Positions 52,022 through 63,180 of a DNA stretch of 64,000 nt are shown in pieces; within the stretch, counting starts at the first letter, position 1; the number at the start of each line of letters is the position of its first letter. This stretch comes from Lucinisca nassula (lineage: Eukaryota; Mollusca; Bivalvia; Lucinida; Lucinidae), in NCBI GenBank assembly GCA_963580285.1, contig OY757020.1, positions 103,295,497 through 103,359,496 of the forward strand, read 5' to 3'. The position numbers and the translations under genes were made by a program. A model generated the notes under the pieces. That model was not told the DNA's origin. It was given only the letters and a program-made list of their open reading frames with translations, and ran no database searches.

Positions 52022-54293
52022 AAACTTCCTTCAAAAGAAACCACTGAACTTTCTAAATTATTAACTTCCTGTCTTACTGGTATAAAAACGCATGTAATTA
52101 AATATTGTGATAAAGTCTTTGAAAGATCAGGAAGAAATCTGTTTTGGTCTATAAAAAATTCGAATGAGGTTTTAAATAAATTGAAATCTAGACATTTTCG
52201 TGCTTCTAGTCTGTCTACCTACGATTTTTCCACTCTTTACACTACACTTCCTCATAATCGTATAAAAGAAAAGCTTAATTATTTAATTGAATGGGCTTTT
52301 CACAGAGAAGATTCTCTCTATCTTGCATGTAATGTCAGAAATGCATTTTTCACTTCTAAAGAGTATAAGAATTATACACTTTGGTCATGTCAGAAAGTGT
52401 GTGATGCCCTCACCTTTCTACTTGACAATATTTATATTAGATTCGGTACTAAGTTATTTAGACAAATTGTGGGTATTCCGATGGGTACTAATTGCGCACC
52501 TCTTGTGGCTGACCTGTTCTTGTATTGTTTTGAAAGAGACTTCATTTTGTCCCTTTCCATTGATAACCAATCTGAAATTATTGAAGCTTTGAGCTCTACT
52601 TCTAGATATTTAGATGATTTATTAAATATTGATAATACCTATTTTGATGGTTTGATCAGTCAGATTTACCCCCTAGAACTTCAGTTAAATAAAGCAAATT
52701 CTTCTGATACCGAGGCCCCGTTTTTGGATTTACATCTATCTATTGTAGATGGATTTGTTTCGTGCAAAATTTATGATAAACGCGATGACTTTGATTTTGA
52801 GATTGTAAATTTTCCTTTTTTGGATGGTGATATTCCTCGTGCGCCATCCTATGGTGTTTATATTTCGCAATTAATTCGTTTTGCTAGAGTGTGTAGTCAT
52901 GTAACTGACTTCAACACTCGTAATAAATTATTAACGGCTAAACTCCTTAATCAGGGTTATCGGTACCATAAACAACGCAAAGTAGAAGTAAAACAAAGAT
53001 CAGGAATTGATACAATTAACTTACTCCACCCATAAAAGACACCAAAGGGAAAGAAATACAAACATTAAGCGACCAGACCATAATGGAAACCTAAACAATG
53101 GAAGGCCACAAGGACAGTTACTTTCCCACAAAATGGCCATATGGCCATCCAAAACCAAAAGACACAAGTGAGACATACAGTAAGTAACAAACAACAACAT
53201 AAACAAATCGCCACAGAAGAGCCGCCTTGGAACGGTCAGTGGAAGATTTCCACTGGGGGGCTTAAATCGATTTTACGTGGCCACAATCCTCGCCCTTACT
53301 TCCGTCGCGATTTAGACAAATAATTTGTTCAGTCCGCATGAAGGCCTCCTAACTCATCAGTGCAACATCTCCGTGAACACAAAAATCAAAGAACCACAGA
53401 GAAGAGACAACGGTGAGGACTCGACAGCAAGAAACCACTGAAATGCTGGAGCAAAAGAAAACCAACAGTTAGACTCCGATGAGCCCGACCAGAGACAGAG
53501 CATCAGGCACCAACCAACATTACCTTGAATTAGATCTCTCTAATTCTCAATAAGCCTTTACGTTGGAGCGGTCATAGAATCTGAGGCCTGACCCACCGGC
53601 GTGCAATTAAAGAGGGAAGCAAAGTTGCCAACCGTGATTGGGTTAACTACCATGCATGCAGTCTGTCGTATAATATCCATGTTGTACCCAATCTTTTTAT
53701 ATCGAAGAATGATTTTACGAAACTGGGTGCTGAAGTCATTGCGGTTATATATTTTTCTGAATTTATATACTAAGTCACCATAAAATTCGGGTTCCGAAAG
53801 ACCTTGTTGCAGAAGAGATTTAAGTCCAATATTGAATTTTGAAATTAAATCAGAATGGCGTCTATAAAATTTTGAAAAGGCTTTGCGTAGTTTATGGTAC
53901 CGATAACCCTGATTAAGGAGTTTAGCCGTTAATAATTTATTACGAGTGTTGAAGTCAGTTACATGCCTTTTCAAAATTTTATAGACGCCATTCTGATTTA
54001 ATTTCAAAATTCAATATTGGACTTAAATCTCTTCTGCAACAAGGTCTATCGGAACCCGAATTTTATGGTGACTTAGTACATGTATATAAATTCAGAAAAA
54101 TATATAACCGCAATGACTTCAGCACCCAATTTCGTAAAATCATTCTTCGATATAAAAAGATTGGGTACAACATGGATATTATACGACAGACTGCATGCAT
54201 GGTAGTTAACCCAATCACGGTTGGCAACTTTGCTTCCCTCTTTAATTGCACGCCGGTGGGTCAGGCCTCAGATTCTATGACGGCTCCAACGTA
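52022..54293 (+). pseudogene. Penelope-like reverse transcriptase, split
   Basis: It copies element RNA. Blocks visible are DFSTLYTTLPH, GIPMGTNCAPLVADLFL and the catalytic YLDDLLNID near 52610-52635, followed by LDLHLSIVDGFVSCKIYDK. This is the arrangement of Penelope-type transcriptases. After YRYHKQRK the frame enters the inserted copy. FSKFYRR-equivalent sequence resumes at about 53965, and the C-terminus is NPITVGNFASLFNC. No GIY-YIG nuclease motif is visible, so either this lineage lacks it or it lies in an unrecognised part. Confidence 0.85.
52981..53964 (-). mobile_element. Second Penelope copy, inserted in the first
   Basis: Minus-strand 984 bp piece: the 3' region (52981-53555) and the last 130 codons of the transcriptase (53556-53964), truncated at HVTDFNTRNK. 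It joins the host copy between codons for YHKQRK and the following Phe, which shows the insertion point exactly. The result is an inverted pair of transcriptase ends. Confidence 0.88.
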
Positions 54294-54858
54294 AAGGCTT
54301 ATTGAAAATTAGAGAGATAATGTTGGTTGGTGGCTGATGCTCTGTCTCTGGTCGGACTCATCGGAGTCTAAGTGTTGGTTTTCTTTTGCTCCAGCATTTC
54401 ATTGGTTTCTTGCTGTCGAGTCCTCACCGTTGTCTCACCTCTGTGGTTCTTTGATTTTTGTGTTAACGGAGATGTTGCACTGATGAGTTAGGAGGCCTTC
54501 ATGCGGACTGAACAAATTAATGGTCTAAATCGCGACGGAAGTAAGGGCGAGGATTGTGGCCACGTAAAATCGATTTAAGCCCCAAGTGGAAATCTTCCAC
54601 TGACCGTTCCAAGGCGGCTCTTCTGTGGCGATTTATTTATGTTGTTGTTTGTTACTTACTGTGTGTATCACTTGTGTCTTTTAATTTTGGATGGCCATAT
54701 GGCCATTTTGTGGGAAAGTAGCTGTCCTTATGGCCTTCCTTTGTTTAGGTTTCCATTATGGTCTGGTCGCTTAATGTTTGTATTTCTTTCCCTTTGGTGT
54801 CTTTTATGGGTGGAGTAAGTTAATTGTATCAATTCCTGATCTTTGCTTTACTTCTACT

Positions 54859-54872
54859 TTCCTATTTAGCTT
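54859..54872 (+). repeat. Target-site duplication of LINE C, left copy
   Basis: TTCCTATTTAGCTT, repeated at 60684-60697. It contains polymerase codons that continue on the far side of the LINE. Confidence 0.9.
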
Positions 54873-55422
54873 CCCCCAGGTATTAGACTTCCTGCCTTGC
54901 CGTGGCCCTGGGGGCTCAATTCCCACTGGGCACGTTGCTGCTGTGGTCAATGTGCCCACTGGGAAGAGCTAAAGGAAGTACCACCCGTTTGCCGTGGGTG
55001 GCGTCCTGTAAACCGGAAGAAGGGATCCTGGAGGTTGAGGGTTACCTGAGGTGGCGGTGCTTCAGGTGCCCAACACGCCTCTTTGGCCTGGCTTTTCGGT
55101 GTAGACGGGTGGCCGTGCGGTCCGGCACGGTCAATCGGCTGGTCACGCCGAGCCCTAGAGATACCGCTTTGCTTTCTCTTCAACTCTTTTTGTATCTTTC
55201 CTGATACCAACCATATGCCCATTTACCTTACCCTTTTCTGTCTTTTTATCTCTAGAAGGCGGTGGCTTAACGGATCAATCGTGTAGGCATTTTGTTTATA
55301 CGAGTATATCTCACGTGTATCTCTAACATCTGCGAGTTGGATAACCACTCCAGTATGGTGTTCCCTTGTAGGGCTCCACGGAGGGCGGAGAGCACTTGGG
55401 ACGAAACTAGAATTTTTTTCTT

Positions 55423-56817
55423 ATGGCTCCTGGAAAAAAACATAACCGCAAATCACCTAACCGCAAATCACCTAACCACAACGCACCTAAACGTAAAAAA
55501 CAAGAAGATTCATCCGAATCGGATGAACACAGTCAACAATCCAGTCAGCAGTCAAGTCAACAATCTAGTCAGCAGTCTGCTGAACCAAATTTTGACAATG
55601 TTCCGCGTTTCTTGGTCGTTACGTCACTTGACGATACACGAACTGTATCTAGCCTTTCCCCCTTCGTCATCGAGAAAAGTATTCTCTCCATTGCCGGACA
55701 CCCTAAGAGTATAAAACAACTCAAATCGGGTGATCTTCTCTTGGAAGTCGAGAAAAAACAGCAAGTGGTAAGCCTGCTAAACACCAACAAGCTCTTTGAT
55801 CTAAAAGTTAAAGTCGCTTTACATAACACGCTCAATTCATCTAAGGGAGTGATTCGCAGTCCAGAACTGCGTCCTTGCTCAGATGAAGAGATAGTCGATA
55901 ACCTTAAGGATCAGGGAGTTGTTGGTGTTCGTAACATTCAAGTTCGTAGAAATGGTGTACTAAAACCAACAGCAACTTATGTGTTGACTTTTAATACACC
56001 AATTCTACCCAAGAAAATCAAAGTAGCATATCTTTCCATTAACGTAGAGGTATACATCCCAAACCCTCTTAGATGTTACTCTTGTCAGGCTTTTGGCCAT
56101 CACGAAAGCAGATGTCAGAGAAAAAAACTCTGTCCTAATTGTGGTGAAGAAAAGCATGTTGATAATCACCTCAACTGCAAAAATGAACCCAAATGCGTAA
56201 ATTGTGATGGCAAACATGCTGTTTTCTCCCGAGACTGTCCGGCGTGGAAAAAAGAAAAAGAAATACTTACCGTCAAATACCAAAGGGGGATAACATTCCC
56301 AGAAGCGCGGAAGATTGTCGAAGAGCGATACATAACACCAACCACCAGTTTCGCCAGCATCACAAAGGGTGCTGGTGTAAAATGTACCAGCTCCGCAACA
56401 CAGACTGCTGAATCATACATTGCTGAACTGAAAAAGTCTGGTGCATGGAGTAAATCCACTCCAGCACCACAAAGTTCAACCAATTTATCAAAAGGCGCAA
56501 TCCAGGTTGCTTCGGATCGGTCGACAGCGACCGTACCGAAGCCAGCGCCGAATGTAAAAGAGAAACCCGACCCAGGTCGAACTAATAAGGGGTCGCAAGA
56601 TCCGATAAAAAAACATCAATTGTCTCAAAGACAAACAGACAGACAACGTAAAATGGAAAGAGACAATATAAAATTTCAGAACAGATTCGGATCTTTGAGT
56701 GACAGTGATATGGAGTTGACTGAAACTCCATCATCACCAAGTGGCAATAACAGATCGAGGTCTGCCACACCACGAGCTGGTGGTAGCAGATCTATATCAC
56801 CAATTGCACCTCCATAA
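55423..56817 (+). CDS. LINE C ORF1, RNA-binding zinc-knuckle protein
   Basis: A 464-residue protein with the same plan as 29572-30930: basic start, SQQS repeats, central domain (RFLVVTSLDD, SIAGHPKSIKQL), three zinc knuckles (CYSCQAFGHHESRC, CPNCGEEKHVDNHLNC, CVNCDGKHAVFSRDC) and a Ser/Lys tail. The N-terminus has a short tandem repeat (NRKSP twice, then NHNAP). It is 12 residues longer than copy B, mostly there. It ends 32 bases before ORF2. Confidence 0.92.
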   Translation: MAPGKKHNRKSPNRKSPNHNAPKRKKQEDSSESDEHSQQSSQQSSQQSSQQSAEPNFDNVPRFLVVTSLDDTRTVSSLSPFVIEKSILSIAGHPKSIKQLKSGDLLLEVEKKQQVVSLLNTNKLFDLKVKVALHNTLNSSKGVIRSPELRPCSDEEIVDNLKDQGVVGVRNIQVRRNGVLKPTATYVLTFNTPILPKKIKVAYLSINVEVYIPNPLRCYSCQAFGHHESRCQRKKLCPNCGEEKHVDNHLNCKNEPKCVNCDGKHAVFSRDCPAWKKEKEILTVKYQRGITFPEARKIVEERYITPTTSFASITKGAGVKCTSSATQTAESYIAELKKSGAWSKSTPAPQSSTNLSKGAIQVASDRSTATVPKPAPNVKEKPDPGRTNKGSQDPIKKHQLSQRQTDRQRKMERDNIKFQNRFGSLSDSDMELTETPSSPSGNNRSRSATPRAGGSRSISPIAPP

Positions 56818-56849
56818 TAGTTTCTAGTCTTTAAATATCTCTCCTTAAA

Positions 56850-59800
56850 ATGGATTTAAAACACAAAATAATACAATGGAATTGTCGAGGTCTTAAATTA
56901 AATTATAATGAACTCTTATTACTTATTTCGCTACTAGCCCCATCGGTGTTTTGTTTGCAAGAAACTTTTTTAAAAACTGATGACAACATAGATGTCAGGG
57001 GTTTCAATACATACAACTATATCTATTCTGATGGTAACAAACCATCTGGTGGCAGCTCAATTTTTGTTAAATCATGTTTACCACAAAGAGAGATCAAATT
57101 AAAAACCGACCTTCAAGCTGTAGCAGTATCGGTTTCTCTGGATAAAGAAACTACAGTTTGCTCTCTATATATCCCACCCTCATTTTCTTTAAAGCCCGAA
57201 CATCTTGACTCATTGCTGAGTCAACTTCCATCACCATATCTTTTAGTTGGCGACTTCAATGGTCACAATATTCTATGGGGCTGTAAAGATGTCAATAACA
57301 GAGGAGCACTTGTCGAAGATTTTATTGCAAAGAACGATCTTTGCTTGATGAATGATAAATCTTATACTTACCTTCACCCTGCGACAGGTCATTTGTCTTC
57401 TTTAGATCTCTCTTTGTGTCACCCATCTCTCTTCTTGGACTATGACTGGTCTGTTCATGATGATCAGTGCGGAAGTGATCACTTTCCTGTTATAATAGAG
57501 AGCGTAAACGAACCAGATGAAGACTGTAACCAGAAATGGAAAATGAATAAAGCCGACTGGGAATTATTCCATAATTTATGTGAAGAAGAGTTATCAATTG
57601 ATCACTTAAATGAATCATCTGACATTGTTTCTGATTTCACAGATACACTTATTAACATATCAGAACAATGCATTCCAAAGACCTCCACAAATACTAAGAA
57701 AAGCAAGCCTTGGTTTAATAATGACTGTAAAGAAGCTATTAAAAAGCGTAAACAGGCTCTAAATAAGTTCTGCAAAAATCCCACTTCAGAAAAGCTCAAC
57801 GACGTAAAAGTTTTTAGAGCTAAAGCTCGGCGAACAATCCGAGCTTCCAAACGAAAGTCATGGAGAGAATATGTCTCCAAATTGAACTATAAAACCCCCA
57901 TTAAAAAGGTTTGGGATATGGTACGAAAAATTTCAGGAAAAACAAAGTCTTCTAGTTTTACACATTTAAATACTGAATTTGACACAATAGCTTCAACAAA
58001 AAAAGATATTTCAGATACTCTTGGTCACACATTTTTGAGAAATTCATCATCGCGTAATTATTCTGACACTTTTAGAAATTTCAAAAAGGACCAGGAGAAA
58101 AGAAAACTTAACTTCAAATCCCTTAATCACGAAGAATACAACACACCATTTAACTTATCCGAACTCGTTGAAGCCATTGAAAAATCACATGATACGGCAA
58201 CCGGCCCCGATGAAATTCATTATCAGATGCTTAAGCATCTGCCAAAAAGTTCTCTTACAACACTTTTAGATATCTTTAATAATATTTGGGAAACAGGGGT
58301 ATGTCCTGAGAGTTGGCGTGTAGCTACAGTTGTACCAATTCCGAAACCAGGGAAAGATCATGCAGAACCTACAAATTATCGTCCGATAGCTTTGACAAGT
58401 TGTTTGTGTAAAACATTGGAGAGAATGATAAACAAGAGATTAGTCTGGTACTTAGAGTCCAACAACCTCATTTCAGAATATCAATCGGGCTTTCGTTCGG
58501 AACGTAGTACCAATGACAATTTAATAAGACTAGAAACATTTATACGAGATGCTTTTATTAACAAAGAACACGTAGTGGCTGTCTTTTTCGACTTGGAGAA
58601 AGCATATGATACAACATGGCGTTATGGAATATTGAAAGATCTACATAACATTGGCTTAAGAGGAAAACTTCCCAGTTTTATTGAAAGCTTTTTAGGGGAG
58701 CGCATGTTTCAGGTGCGTGTGGGGTCTACCCTGTCAGATTTCTATGATCAAGAACAGGGTGTCCCACAGGGTAGTATTCTTTCAACTACGCTATTTAACA
58801 TCAAAATAAACAATATTGTACAATGTTTGGACGACAAAACTGATTGTTCATTGTATGTTGATGATTTTTGTATATGTTACCGTTCAAAAAATATGAAAAC
58901 AATTGAACGAAAGTTACAACAAAATTTAAAAAGAATAGAAGAATGGACTGATAAAAATGGTTTCAAGTTCTCCAAGTCGAAAACGCAGTGTGTTCATTTT
59001 TGTAAACATCGGAAGAAACACGAACATCCTTCCCTGTTTTTATACGGATCACAAATTCCTGTTGTTGAAGAAGCCAAATTTCTTGGGGTCATATTTGATC
59101 AAAAGTTATCTTTTATTCCACATATTAAATATCTTAAAGCGAAATGCTTAAAAGCTTTGAATCTTTTGAAAGTTTTAGCTCATACAAGTTGGGGAGCAGA
59201 TCGGTATACTTTATTACATCTTTACCGGTCTTTAATAAGATCTAAATTAGATTATGGGTCTGTTGTTTATGGTTCTGCCAGAAAGTCCTATTTAAAATCC
59301 TTGGATACTATCCATCACCAAGGCCTTCGTCTGGCCATGGGAGCCTTCCGTACTTCTCCCGTATTAAGCCTTTATGTAGAAGCAGGTGAACCATCTTTAA
59401 CCTCGCGCAGAGAGAAACTTTCTCTTCAGTATGCTATCAGACTTGCTGCAAATCCATCTAACCCGGCATCCAAAATTTCATTTCGACCTCAATTTGTAGA
59501 TAAGTATGAAACAAAACCCACAGCAATCAAACCTTTTGGATTACGTATTTTACCACTGCTGGAAAATTCAGGTATCGACCTTAAAAATATTCAAAAACAT
59601 GAAACCGCCGAAGTTCCATCTTGGTGTATTAAACAACCTTCTATTCTGTTCGACTTACATGATGGAAAAAAATCCGAATCAAATCCAATACTTCTCAAAC
59701 AAAACTTTCAGGTACTGCAGTCACGTTACAATGATTACCAGCAAGTCTATACTGATGGTTCCAAAGAAGGAGATAAAGTTGGCTGTGCGTATGTTTCTAA

Positions 59801-60536
59801 AGATACGCACAAAACCATGCGCCTTCCAGATGGTTCATCTATTTTTACAGCTGAAGCCAAAGCAATAGACCTAGCTTTAGATTTTATCAGTTCTTCAACA
59901 ATTCAAAAAGCAATTATATTTTCGGATTCACTTTCTGTGCTTAAGGCTTTAGACCATTCATCATCTAAAAATCCTCAAATTCAAAAATTGATCGAAAAAC
60001 ATCATGAAATTTCTAAAACACACCAAATCTTGTTTTGTTGGCTTCCGAGCCATATTGGCATTGTCGGCAATGAATATGCTGACAAGAAAGCAAAGGAATC
60101 GCTCAATCTTGATCCATCTGTTTTTAAAATTCCTTTTAACAATTTTAAACCATTTATCAACAGATACATCTTGTCGGAATGGCAAGGCGAATGGGACCGT
60201 GCAATAAATAACAAACTCCATGCCATTAAACCTGTCGTAAGTACAAAATGCTCTCCTCCACAGTTTTCCAGAAAAGAGGACGTAGTATTAACACGACTGC
60301 GCATCGGCCATACTAGAGTTACTCATTCTTATATTTTTAATGGTGATGATCAGCCTTCTTGTGTAGGTTGTGATCAGCCATTCACTGTGAAACATATCTT
60401 AATTGACTGTGTTGACTTTTCACCCTCACGTATTTTATATTTCAAAGCTGACACTTTGCAAAAACTGTTTCGAGATGTACCTGTTGATAATATTATTTTA
60501 TTCTTAAAAGAAATTGGACTTTTTCATAAGATTTAA
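56850..60536 (+). CDS. LINE C ORF2: endonuclease, reverse transcriptase, RNase H
   Basis: 1228 residues, the same length as copy B. All motifs are present: QWNCRG, CLQET, LVGDFNGHN and GSDHFPV (endonuclease); FFDLEKAYDTTW, GVPQGSIL and LYVDDF (reverse transcriptase); VYTDGSKEGD, FTAEAKAI, IFSDSL and NEYADKKAK (RNase H); CVGCDQPFTVKHILIDC. From about 57600 to the end the nucleotide sequence is almost the same as in copy B. Two intact copies so alike suggest current or very recent mobility. Confidence 0.95.
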   Translation: MDLKHKIIQWNCRGLKLNYNELLLLISLLAPSVFCLQETFLKTDDNIDVRGFNTYNYIYSDGNKPSGGSSIFVKSCLPQREIKLKTDLQAVAVSVSLDKETTVCSLYIPPSFSLKPEHLDSLLSQLPSPYLLVGDFNGHNILWGCKDVNNRGALVEDFIAKNDLCLMNDKSYTYLHPATGHLSSLDLSLCHPSLFLDYDWSVHDDQCGSDHFPVIIESVNEPDEDCNQKWKMNKADWELFHNLCEEELSIDHLNESSDIVSDFTDTLINISEQCIPKTSTNTKKSKPWFNNDCKEAIKKRKQALNKFCKNPTSEKLNDVKVFRAKARRTIRASKRKSWREYVSKLNYKTPIKKVWDMVRKISGKTKSSSFTHLNTEFDTIASTKKDISDTLGHTFLRNSSSRNYSDTFRNFKKDQEKRKLNFKSLNHEEYNTPFNLSELVEAIEKSHDTATGPDEIHYQMLKHLPKSSLTTLLDIFNNIWETGVCPESWRVATVVPIPKPGKDHAEPTNYRPIALTSCLCKTLERMINKRLVWYLESNNLISEYQSGFRSERSTNDNLIRLETFIRDAFINKEHVVAVFFDLEKAYDTTWRYGILKDLHNIGLRGKLPSFIESFLGERMFQVRVGSTLSDFYDQEQGVPQGSILSTTLFNIKINNIVQCLDDKTDCSLYVDDFCICYRSKNMKTIERKLQQNLKRIEEWTDKNGFKFSKSKTQCVHFCKHRKKHEHPSLFLYGSQIPVVEEAKFLGVIFDQKLSFIPHIKYLKAKCLKALNLLKVLAHTSWGADRYTLLHLYRSLIRSKLDYGSVVYGSARKSYLKSLDTIHHQGLRLAMGAFRTSPVLSLYVEAGEPSLTSRREKLSLQYAIRLAANPSNPASKISFRPQFVDKYETKPTAIKPFGLRILPLLENSGIDLKNIQKHETAEVPSWCIKQPSILFDLHDGKKSESNPILLKQNFQVLQSRYNDYQQVYTDGSKEGDKVGCAYVSKDTHKTMRLPDGSSIFTAEAKAIDLALDFISSSTIQKAIIFSDSLSVLKALDHSSSKNPQIQKLIEKHHEISKTHQILFCWLPSHIGIVGNEYADKKAKESLNLDPSVFKIPFNNFKPFINRYILSEWQGEWDRAINNKLHAIKPVVSTKCSPPQFSRKEDVVLTRLRIGHTRVTHSYIFNGDDQPSCVGCDQPFTVKHILIDCVDFSPSRILYFKADTLQKLFRDVPVDNIILFLKEIGLFHKI

Positions 60537-60683
60537 CTGTTTCAGATTTTTATACATTATCATTCTGACTTTTTACTTTTAATATCATCATAATTGTTCG
60601 TGCCGTTTAACCATCAACCGTTTGACGCTTATGACCCACAAAGAGGGTTGACGCGTCGTTAAACACGAAATCATCATCATCAA

Positions 60684-61183
60684 TTCCTATTTAGCTTACT
60701 ATGACATTAACAACTTGTATGGTCTATCCCTGTCAGACAGGTTACCCATAGGGTATTTTAGGTTTCTGAATCCAGAGGAATTAGCTACGTTTGCTGTTCA
60801 AAAAATACCAGAGGATGGATCTAAGGGTTACATTTTGGAAGTTGATTTGGAATATCCAGAATCCTTACACGACAGTCATAATGACTATCCTTTAGCACCT
60901 GAACGTAAATTTATTCCTAATGAGATGCTATCACCTTATGCACAACGAGTGTGGAAAAAAACTGCACAATCAATATGAAACATTTCCACCCAGAGCAAAA
61001 GTAGAAAAATTACTTACCACTTTGGTGGACAAAGAAAAGTACGTTCTTCATTACAAGAACCTGCAACTGTACCTACAACTTGGAATGAAATTAAAAGCAG
61101 TACATAGAATTTTAGAATTCGACCAAGAGCCATTCATGAAGGTATACGTTGAGTACAACACCAGCATGAGAAAGAATGCGAAG
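60684..61183 (+). pseudogene. polB: Polinton 2 polymerase, middle part
   Basis: It resumes at the LINE C target duplication with YYDINNLYG, the motif A region of the polymerase. It then has PLAPERKFIPNEMLSPYA, a frame change near 60955, and KYVLHYKNLQLYLQLGMKL to NTSMRKNAK, where the next Penelope copy begins. Order and spacing match family B polymerases of this group. The next piece is at 63944. Confidence 0.85.
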
Positions 61184-61740
61184 TAGAAGTAAAAGATCAG
61201 GAATTGATACAATTAACTTACTCCACCCATAAAAGACACCAAAGGGAAAGAAATACAAACATTAAGCGACCAGACCATAATGGAAACCTAAACAAAGGAA
61301 GGCCATAAGGACAGTTACTTTCCCACAAAATGGCCATATGGCCATCCAAAATTAAGACACAAGTGATACACACAGTAAGTAACAAACAACAACATAAATA
61401 AATCGCCACAGAAGAGCCGCCTTGGAACGGTCAGTGGAAGATTTCCACTGGGGGGCTTAAATCGATTTTACGTGGCCACAATCCTCGCCCCTACTTCCGT
61501 CGCGATTTAGACAAATAATTTGTTCAGTCCGCATGAAGGCCTCCTAACTCATCAGTGCAACATCTCCGTGAACACAAAAATCAAAGAACCACAGAGGTGA
61601 GACAACGGTGAGGACTCGACAGCAAGAAACCACTGAAATGCTGGAGCAAAAGTAAACCAACAGTTAGACTCCGATGAGCCCGACCAGAGACAGAGCATCA
61701 GGCACCAACCAACATTATCTCTCTAATTCTCAATAAGCCT

Positions 61741-63057
61741 TTACGTTGGAGCCGTCATAGAATCTGAGGCCTGACCCACCGGCGTGCAATTAAAGAGGGA
61801 AGCAAAGTTGCCAACCGTGATTGGGTTAACTACCATGCATGCAGTCTGTCGTATAATATCCATGTTGTACCCAATCTTTTTATATCGAAGAATGATTTTA
61901 CGAAATTGGGTGCTGAAGTCATTGCGGTTATATATTTTTCTGAATTTAAATACTAAGTCACCATAAAATTCGGGTTCCGATAGACCTTGTTGCAGAAGAG
62001 ATTTAAGTCCAATATTGAATTTTGAAATTAAATCAGAATGGCGTCTATAAAATTTTGAAAAGGCTTTGCGTAGTTTATGGTACCGATAACCCTGATTAAG
62101 GAGTTTAGCCGTTAATAATTTATTACGAGTGTTGAAGTCAGTTACATGACTACACACTCTAGCAAATCGAATTAATTGCGAAATATAAACGCCATAGGAT
62201 GGCGCACGAGGAACATCACCATCCAAAAAAGGAAAATTTACAATCTCAAAATCAAAGTCATCGCGTTTATCATAAATTTTGCACGAAACAAATCCATCTA
62301 CAATAGATAGATGTAAATCCAAAAACGGGGCCGCGGTATCAGAAGAATTTGCTTTATTTAACTGAAATTGTAGGGGGTAAATCTGACTGATCAAACCATC
62401 AAAATAGGTATTGTCAATATTTAATAAATCATCTAAATATCTAGAAGTAGAGCTAAAAGCTTCAATAATTTCAGATTGGTTATCAATGGAAAGCGACAAA
62501 ATGAAGTCTCTTTCATAACAATACAAGAACAGATCAGCCACAAGAGGTGCGCAATTAGTACCCATCGGAATACCCACAATTTGTCTAAATAACTTAGTAC
62601 CGAATCTAATATAAATATTGTCAAGTAGAAAGGTGAGGGCATCACACACTTTCTGACATGACCAAAGTGTTTAATTCTTATGCTCTTTAGAAGTGAAAAA
62701 TGCATTTCTGACATTACATGCAAGATAGAGAGAATCTTCTCTGTGAAAAGCCCATTCATTTAAATCATTAAGCTTTTCTTTTATAAGATTATGAGGAAGT
62801 GTAGTGTAAAGAGTGGAAAAATCGTAGGTAGACAGACTAGAAGCACGAAAATGTCTAGATTTCAATTTATTTAAAACCTCATTCGAATTTTTTATAGGCC
62901 AAAACAGATTTCTTCCTGATCTTTCAAAGACTTTATCACAATATTTAATTACATGCAAGTCCACATTCGAAAAGAATTTCTTCAAGCTCATGAATAATTC
63001 AGTCTTTTGTAAATAAAAATCAAAAATGAGTTCTTTAAGAGCAATGAAAACATTCAT
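61741..63057 (-). pseudogene. Penelope-like reverse transcriptase with one nonsense codon
   Basis: About 440 codons from the ATG at 63057. N-terminal region VIKYCDKVFERSGRNLFWP is followed by DFSTLYTTLPH, then a TAA at about 62671 where the copy at 52370 has a Tyr codon. It then has GIPMGTNCAPLVADLFL, YLDDLLNID and a basic C-terminal part (HKLRKAFSKFYRRHSD) ending NPITVGNFASLFNC. A true start further upstream is not excluded, since Penelope proteins are usually longer. No GIY-YIG nuclease is recognised. Confidence 0.85.
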
Positions 63058-63069
63058 AAGAAAGAAGAT

Positions 63070-63115
63070 GGGTCATACTACGTAGTTTCGGCTAATAAAG
63101 CCTCATCAGTGACTC
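63070..63115 (-). ncRNA. Hammerhead ribozyme of Penelope copy 3
   Basis: Same architecture as at 19574-19619: CTGATGA, stem II with GGC/GCC arms, GAAA, stem III CTACGTAG, TA cleavage dinucleotide. Stem I is weaker here because one position of the 5' arm (GAGTCA against TGACCC) is mismatched. It is located just upstream of the transcriptase start, where Penelope hammerheads are expected. Confidence 0.85.
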
Positions 63116-63180
63116 TTTAATGATCCGGTAAAGAAAGCCAGAGGAAACACTGCAATTTTGCGAATTTCGAATAGGTAGTC

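Larger units (their letters stand above)
52015..54858 (+). mobile_element. Penelope-like element in Polinton 2 polB, itself interrupted
   Basis: The plus-strand reverse transcriptase from about 52030 to 52980 resumes at 53965-54293 and is followed by the 3' region (54298-54857), which ends CTTCTAC. A second, minus-strand Penelope piece (52981-53964) sits between the two halves. The 5' part of the element is missing. It inserted in the polymerase between the Exo III part and the motif A part. Confidence 0.85.
54873..60683 (+). mobile_element. Full-length, apparently intact LINE copy C
   Basis: A 5811 bp element of the same family as copy B, from CCCCCAGGTATTAG to a (CAT)n tail. It is flanked by the 14-base duplication TTCCTATTTAGCTT. 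Both open frames are uninterrupted. It inserted into Polinton 2 polymerase sequence just to the right of the Penelope copy, so it is the youngest event at this locus. The 5' region and ORF2 are nearly identical to copy B, whereas the first half of ORF1 differs strongly. Confidence 0.94.
61184..63180 (-). mobile_element. Penelope-like element 3, most complete copy
   Basis: On the minus strand: leader with hammerhead (about 63180-63058), reverse transcriptase (63057-61741) and 3' region (61740-61184). It lies within the Polinton 2 polymerase. The outer end in the leader is approximate. The transcriptase has one nonsense codon near 62671. Its 3' region is nearly identical to the solo copy at 3309-3883. 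Confidence 0.85.

Noticed and set aside
54300..54560. CTGATGAG in the Penelope 3' region as a further hammerhead
   Set aside because: The first core word is present (near 54479) but no GAAA with a closing stem II follows at a suitable distance.
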